From Varanus komodoensis (taxonomy: Eukaryota > Chordata > Lepidosauria > Squamata > Varanidae), in the NCBI RefSeq assembly GCF_004798865.1, contig NW_025335317.1, forward strand, positions 20,924,044 to 20,988,043: a stretch of 64,000 bases of DNA, written 5' to 3'. A model generated the notes under the pieces. It searched no databases. It was not told the origin of the DNA and saw only the letters and a list, made by a program, of their open reading frames with translations. The translations under genes were made by a program, and so were the position numbers. Of this stretch, positions 59,780-64,000 are shown in pieces; the stretch's first letter is position 1; each line of letters opens with the position of its first letter.

Positions 59780-61970
59780 CGGGGGGTTAGTTTGCTTGTA
59801 CATCTGAATGAATGACAGCTGCACACATGTAAGAAAGAGAGAGGGAGAAAGAAAAGGATTGGAGGAGGATTTTGGAGAAATCCTGAAAAAATGCAAGTAC
59901 AATTCTTAGATTGTACTTGCAGTGAGAAGGGAGGGACCTGTGTGCATGACAGCATTGGTCCTAGCCAAAGTCCCATGCTCATTCCCTTCATGATGCTCTA
60001 CTTGGGAATTTTAAAGCTCCCTGCTCAGCACACCAGGATGGGGACAAAAATGAACAAGGAAGAGTGGATGTGGGAAAGGCATGGTCTGGAAGATGGATCA
60101 GATTGGGGAACCTTATGGGGGCACATTAGGTGCTATGGGCCAGCACCTATACAGGGGTTTCCCACTTTTGCTGTGGTGGTGTAACTGGGCACTTTTCTTT
60201 TCATGATTATTTGCATTTCCAGTTAGAAGCAAAAGCTTGCATTTTTGTTGTCTGAGGATCTTGTGTTCAAGCTCAATGGTTTTTACTAGTTGAGTTGATG
60301 ATGTTAAAAGGAAGCCTCACTAAGTTCAGTGGTGCTTTCTCGCAGATAATTGTGCAAAGGTTTGCGATCATGCTGAACCTAATGAACAAGGAATTATGCT
60401 GTGCATAGCTGGTTTTTTCATGATGAACTCCCTCACTTCAAAAAATTGTCACTGCCTGTGGCTTTTAATATTTTCAGTTAGGTCAACAAGAAAAGTGACT
60501 TCATCCATGACAATTACACAGTTTTGTTTTGTAGTTTTGAAAGATGGGGTTTGGAAATTGATCTGCTTCTGCATTGTTATGGTAGATAAGACTGGTACGT
60601 ATTTTATGGGGAAAGGGATGACATCACTACAAACACTCTGAAGTTTTTTAAAAAGTAGATTTCTGTAAACACTCAATATTTTGATTCCTGGTATCTAGGC
60701 AGAGCATTCACACCAGTGTGGTCATAAGATCTTTTCTTATGAGAAGAAAGAGAAGAGGCATGGGGGTGGGGGGAGGGGGAGAGAGAGGGAGAATTCTCCT
60801 TGTCAGGAAATACCAAATGGAATAGTTGAGCCTTCTCTCCATTTCATCCTCACAACAACATCTAAGTGAAAGTTCTTTCCCTAATTAGTTGGATGAAATG
60901 CCTTTCGTGGCGTCTAAGAGTTCTCTTTGACATGGGAATCCTTTCCAGAGTGTACACTGGATCTCATCCATAAAGTGCCTACAGTACAGAAACATGGCGG
61001 AGGATACCAAAAGCAGAATGGAAAAAGAAAGAAGCTGAGCTACTGTCCCAACTAATGATGAATCCTGACTCTGAAAACGGAATTGTGGATTTCTCCTTTT
61101 TCTTATAAATAGAGATAATTTTTCAGTTAGCAATCACCATGTGACAGGAAAAACTCCTGCAGGAACCTGAAGGTCTGTATGTATCGCCAATGAAATCTTT
61201 GCCACATTGCCTTCGCCTCTCCTGTATCACAGGCTCTCCTCTGATGGTAGAGATGCTGTTTTCCTATCCCTGCTTAGAAAATAAGAATCTGTAACATGAA
61301 GACAATGGCAGGGGGATGTTGTGCGGAGATTGCAATGAGTGGAACTAGAGAAGATGAATGCAGAATTACAACTAGGAAAAGACTTGCAGCACCATCTCTC
61401 CCCCTGGCTGACTTTGAGAATTAGAAGACTTACTTCAGTTGACTTTTTGGATTTAAAAAGGTGATAGCACTCACAGAGTGTGGAAAAACATCAAAAGTGA
61501 TGTGGAAGAGCAGGCTGCTATTTCCTGAATCTTCAAGGCAGAACTTTAATTTCATATGCTGTATGTGAGCCCTGTGGCTTTGAGCAGCAGCTATTTAGCA
61601 GAGTAGCAGGTAATGTATGGAGGTTGCCTTATGCTGATTAACATGCCAGGGAGAAAACGCATCTTCTCTTCGCATCTTCTCTTCGGAGCAGCACTCAGCT
61701 GTAAGCCTAGGGTGGGGCCCGTCCTCTCAGCAGTACACATTCAAGTAAAGCTTCTTGTGGTACCAGAATGACTCATTCTGTTGTAAAATCTCTCTTCCAT
61801 TTGGTCTGAAAGGACAACCAAATAAGCTGCCCTGAGACACTTGTAGTTAGAAAAGGGTTAGAAAAGTTTTTAATAAATAAATATGCGGTTTAACAACTAT
61901 TTTCTGCAAATTGTTGGTGGGATTAAATTTCCAAACAAATATTGCCCTTCCTGAACCCCATATACTCCAC
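59780..61970. other. unassigned non-coding DNA with a G-rich motif
   Basis: At 60762-60789 four G-runs (5, 6, 5 and 3 G) are separated by 1, 1 and 7 nt. A SINE-like scrap (CATCCTCACAACAACATC) lies at 60845-60862. No gene is seen. Confidence 0.4.
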
Positions 61971-61974
61971 AATA

Positions 61975-62113
61975 GTTTTCTCCAACATGGGGTCCCCAAG
62001 ATGGCATGGACTATACCTCTCATCAGCCCCAGCCAGTGTGATGCATAGTCAGGGATGTTGGGAGGTGTAGTCCTAAACATTTGAATGATGCCAGGTTAGG
62101 GAAGCTTGCCCTA
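61975..62113. mobile_element. palindromic MITE-like repeat, family 1 (copy 5)
   Basis: TTTTCTCCAACATGGGGTCC at the left and GATGCCAGGTTAGGGAAGC at the right are inverted. The inner pair ACTATACCTCTCATCAGCC / GGATGTTGGGAGGTGTAGTC is also inverted. Best-preserved family 1 copy in the window. Confidence 0.7.
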
Positions 62114-62197
62114 AAGGCTATTAGGAAAGGCAGTGCTACAGCACAGCAGATACTGAACTATGGCCAAAATGGGTTTTGGGGCTATTAACATCACATC

Positions 62198-62265
62198 AGA
62201 GGTCCCCAACCCAGTGGGTTCCATAGTGCCACAGACACCTCCAAAAGCATCTGCTTGGTAGCCAT
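62198..62265. mobile_element. possible hAT-type element end
   Basis: CAGAGGTCCCCAACCCAGTG followed by GGTTCCATAGTGCC is like the CAGGGGTCCCCAACC ends of hAT MITEs. The other end was not found. Confidence 0.35.
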
Positions 62266-62275
62266 GAGAATCTGC

Positions 62276-62280
<5 letters not shown>

Positions 62281-62343
<63 letters not shown>
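62281..62343. repeat. (TC)n(TA)n compound microsatellite
   Basis: About 27 bp of TC units followed by about 36 bp of TA units. Confidence 0.95.
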
Positions 62344-62345
<2 letters not shown>

Positions 62346-62934
62346 CATTTTTAACTCTATGTACATTGATTTGTATGAAATGAATACAATTTTGTAGTGA
62401 TTGCAAGAAGCTTTCAACAAAAGTAGACCAAAAATCCAAAGAAAAATCTATTTGAAGGTGGGGTTCATGTGCCACTCAGCATTTTGAAAGTACTTCAATT
62501 CCTAGTATTGTAGGAGGTAAGTATTTATCTTTGCAATGTTGCAATTTCATTTTAGCTGTGAAAAGGGCACATTGATACTGACCATTGGTTAATTTCAGTG
62601 AAGTGGATACATAAAGGGAGTTTACATCAGTGAATATTAAAGACTATTTTTGAGTAAAATCTAGCTGTGTAATAACTTCCTCCCCTGTGAAAGCAAGAAC
62701 CGGACATTGTCAAAACATATATTTAAAAGAAGGATTATCCACTGGTATTACATTGCTAGCAATTAGCCAAATGAGATAATCCCATATAGAGGAATTGAAG
62801 TATTCCATGGACATGAACCAAATATTGGTTCATAAATAAGATGAAGCCTAAGATCCCTACACATGACAAGTAGATATCAAAGTGGCAGTCCACTGATTAG
62901 GTATTTTGTCAATTTCTCAAACTCTGAAATGTGA

Positions 62935-63520
62935 TACATCAGAGCAGAGTTGGAAGAGGCCGGAGGGCCATGTGGTCCAACCCCCTGCTGAGTGCAGGAC
63001 TCCAAGTTAAACCATCCCTCTCAGATGGCCGTCCAGTTGCATTTGGAATGCCTCTGGTGTGGGAGCACCCGCAACCTCCCTTGGTCATGGGTTCTATTGT
63101 CATACTGCTCATTTTTCCTGAAGTTCAGCCAGAAGTGGGCTTCCTATAACTTGAGCTCATTATTCCATGTCCTGCACTCTGGGATGACCAAAAACTGATC
63201 CTGGCCTTCCTCTTTGTGACAACCTTTCAAGTACTTGAAGAGTGCTATCATATCTCCCCTCAGTCCTTTCTTTTCGAGGCTAAACATATCCACCTCTTTT
63301 GGTTTCTCCTCATAGGGCTTTGTGACCCTTCCCAGCTTGTCTGCACCTTTCTTTAATTGTGGTGCACAGAACTGGACAAAGTACTCCAGGTGAGGCATAA
63401 CCAGTGCTGAGTAAAGGAGAGGTAGTACTTCATGGGATTTGGAAGTGATACTTCATGGGTCATGAGTACTCTCCTTTCTGAGTTAGGATGTGGTTTGTCT
63501 TTAACTCTCCTAGTATCTAA
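62935..63520 (-). mobile_element. CR1 LINE, ORF2 C-terminal part and 3' end
   Basis: The minus strand reads MPHLEYFVQFCAPQLKKGAD, then KPYEEKPKEVDMFSLEKKGL, RGDMIALFKYLKGCHKEEGQ and a degenerate 3' part. A short stretch present in other CR1 copies between KLGRV and KPYEE is missing (compare FQRRAARMILGLE at 41 kb). Plus-strand 63405-63520 continues as inverted CR1 sequence (GTGAGGCATAACCAGTGCTG). The inverted 3' end lies near 62940. Confidence 0.85.
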
Positions 63521-64000
63521 CACTGTCACCAGGAATGTTAATTCCAGTCTTATTAATTAACCTCCCAGAGTATTGTGCCCAAGCTGTAAGGATACTTTGT
63601 TGGACTATGTGGTCCAGAGGATGAAACACTGACATTCAAACAACCTGTGATGTTGAGTTAACAATAAACAAAATAAAACTTTATCTGGACAAGACACGTA
63701 TTGGTTTCAAGATGTTCAGTAACTTATTTCCTTGGTAAATAAAACAATGTATAATAACAACTACTGACTGAAGTATATCACTCTTTCCCTTCACATTCCC
63801 ACATGTCTTAGAAAAACAAGTTGGTGGGATTACTTATAGGTAAATTACAGGACAGAATGTGAGCTGGGTAATTCCAGTTATCTAGAATGTGGGATGAGGG
63901 CTACATAACACATATAATACAGGCTTTTAAGTGTTAAAATTTGTGCTTAATTTTGGGGTTTGAGATTTGTTTATTTCATGTTGCTTTGGGTGATATCTTT
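63521..64000. other. unassigned non-coding DNA
   Basis: No gene or repeat is recognised. Confidence 0.5.

Noticed and set aside
62191-62475. Frames with Tyr-Ile and Arg-Glu repeats
   Set aside because: Produced by the (TC)n(TA)n microsatellite.
1-64000. CRISPR array, operon or bacterial-type system
   Set aside because: No regularly spaced direct repeats with unique spacers and no operon-like coding density; the content is typical vertebrate non-coding DNA.

Overview
The window looks like gene-poor nuclear DNA from a squamate reptile (lizard or snake). The case rests on the repeats: 3' ends of BovB/RTE LINEs ending in a TAACAACAACAA-type tail, CR1 LINEs with the 3' motif that reads TTTCTATG on the element strand, several L2-clade LINEs, a tRNA-derived SINE, short palindromic DNA elements and solo LTRs. 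This mixture is typical of squamates. The species cannot be fixed from sequence alone.

I found no host protein-coding gene, rRNA, tRNA or CRISPR array. The longest open frames (about 200, 182, 176 and 163 codons) show no family motif and no convincing splice sites. Every frame with recognisable protein similarity belongs to a transposable element. The window is therefore intergenic, or lies inside a very long intron.

Layout. 1-3.1 kb: two L2-type LINE 3' ends, a tRNA-SINE and a BovB end. 4.9-5.5 kb: a solo LTR with a 5-bp target duplication. 6.1-6.8 kb: a CR1 reverse-transcriptase fragment split by a pentanucleotide microsatellite. 9.9-10.3 kb: an old RTE/BovB end. 16.1-16.6 kb: a DNA element with inverted termini and a GC-rich core. 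17.6-18.5 kb: a probable LTR. 20.5-20.8 kb: AT-rich unique DNA that may be a conserved non-coding element. 21.3-22.9 kb: a CR1 end and an internally deleted mariner carrying an L2 insertion. 27.7-36.1 kb: several L2 copies, a BovB copy with a 15-bp target duplication, and CR1 and SINE pieces. 40.9-41.4 and 62.9-63.5 kb: CR1 ends. 43.99 and 53.62 kb: two near-identical tail-only retrotransposon copies. 47.5-51.5 kb: two solo LTRs with 4-bp target duplications and a third LTR-like promoter. Two families of short palindromic repeats (five and four copies) are scattered throughout.

The elements do not work together as a system. The interest lies in their layering (LTR inside a palindrome, L2 inside mariner), in the tail-only retrocopies, and in one possible regulatory block. 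I saw no convincing previously undescribed functional system.
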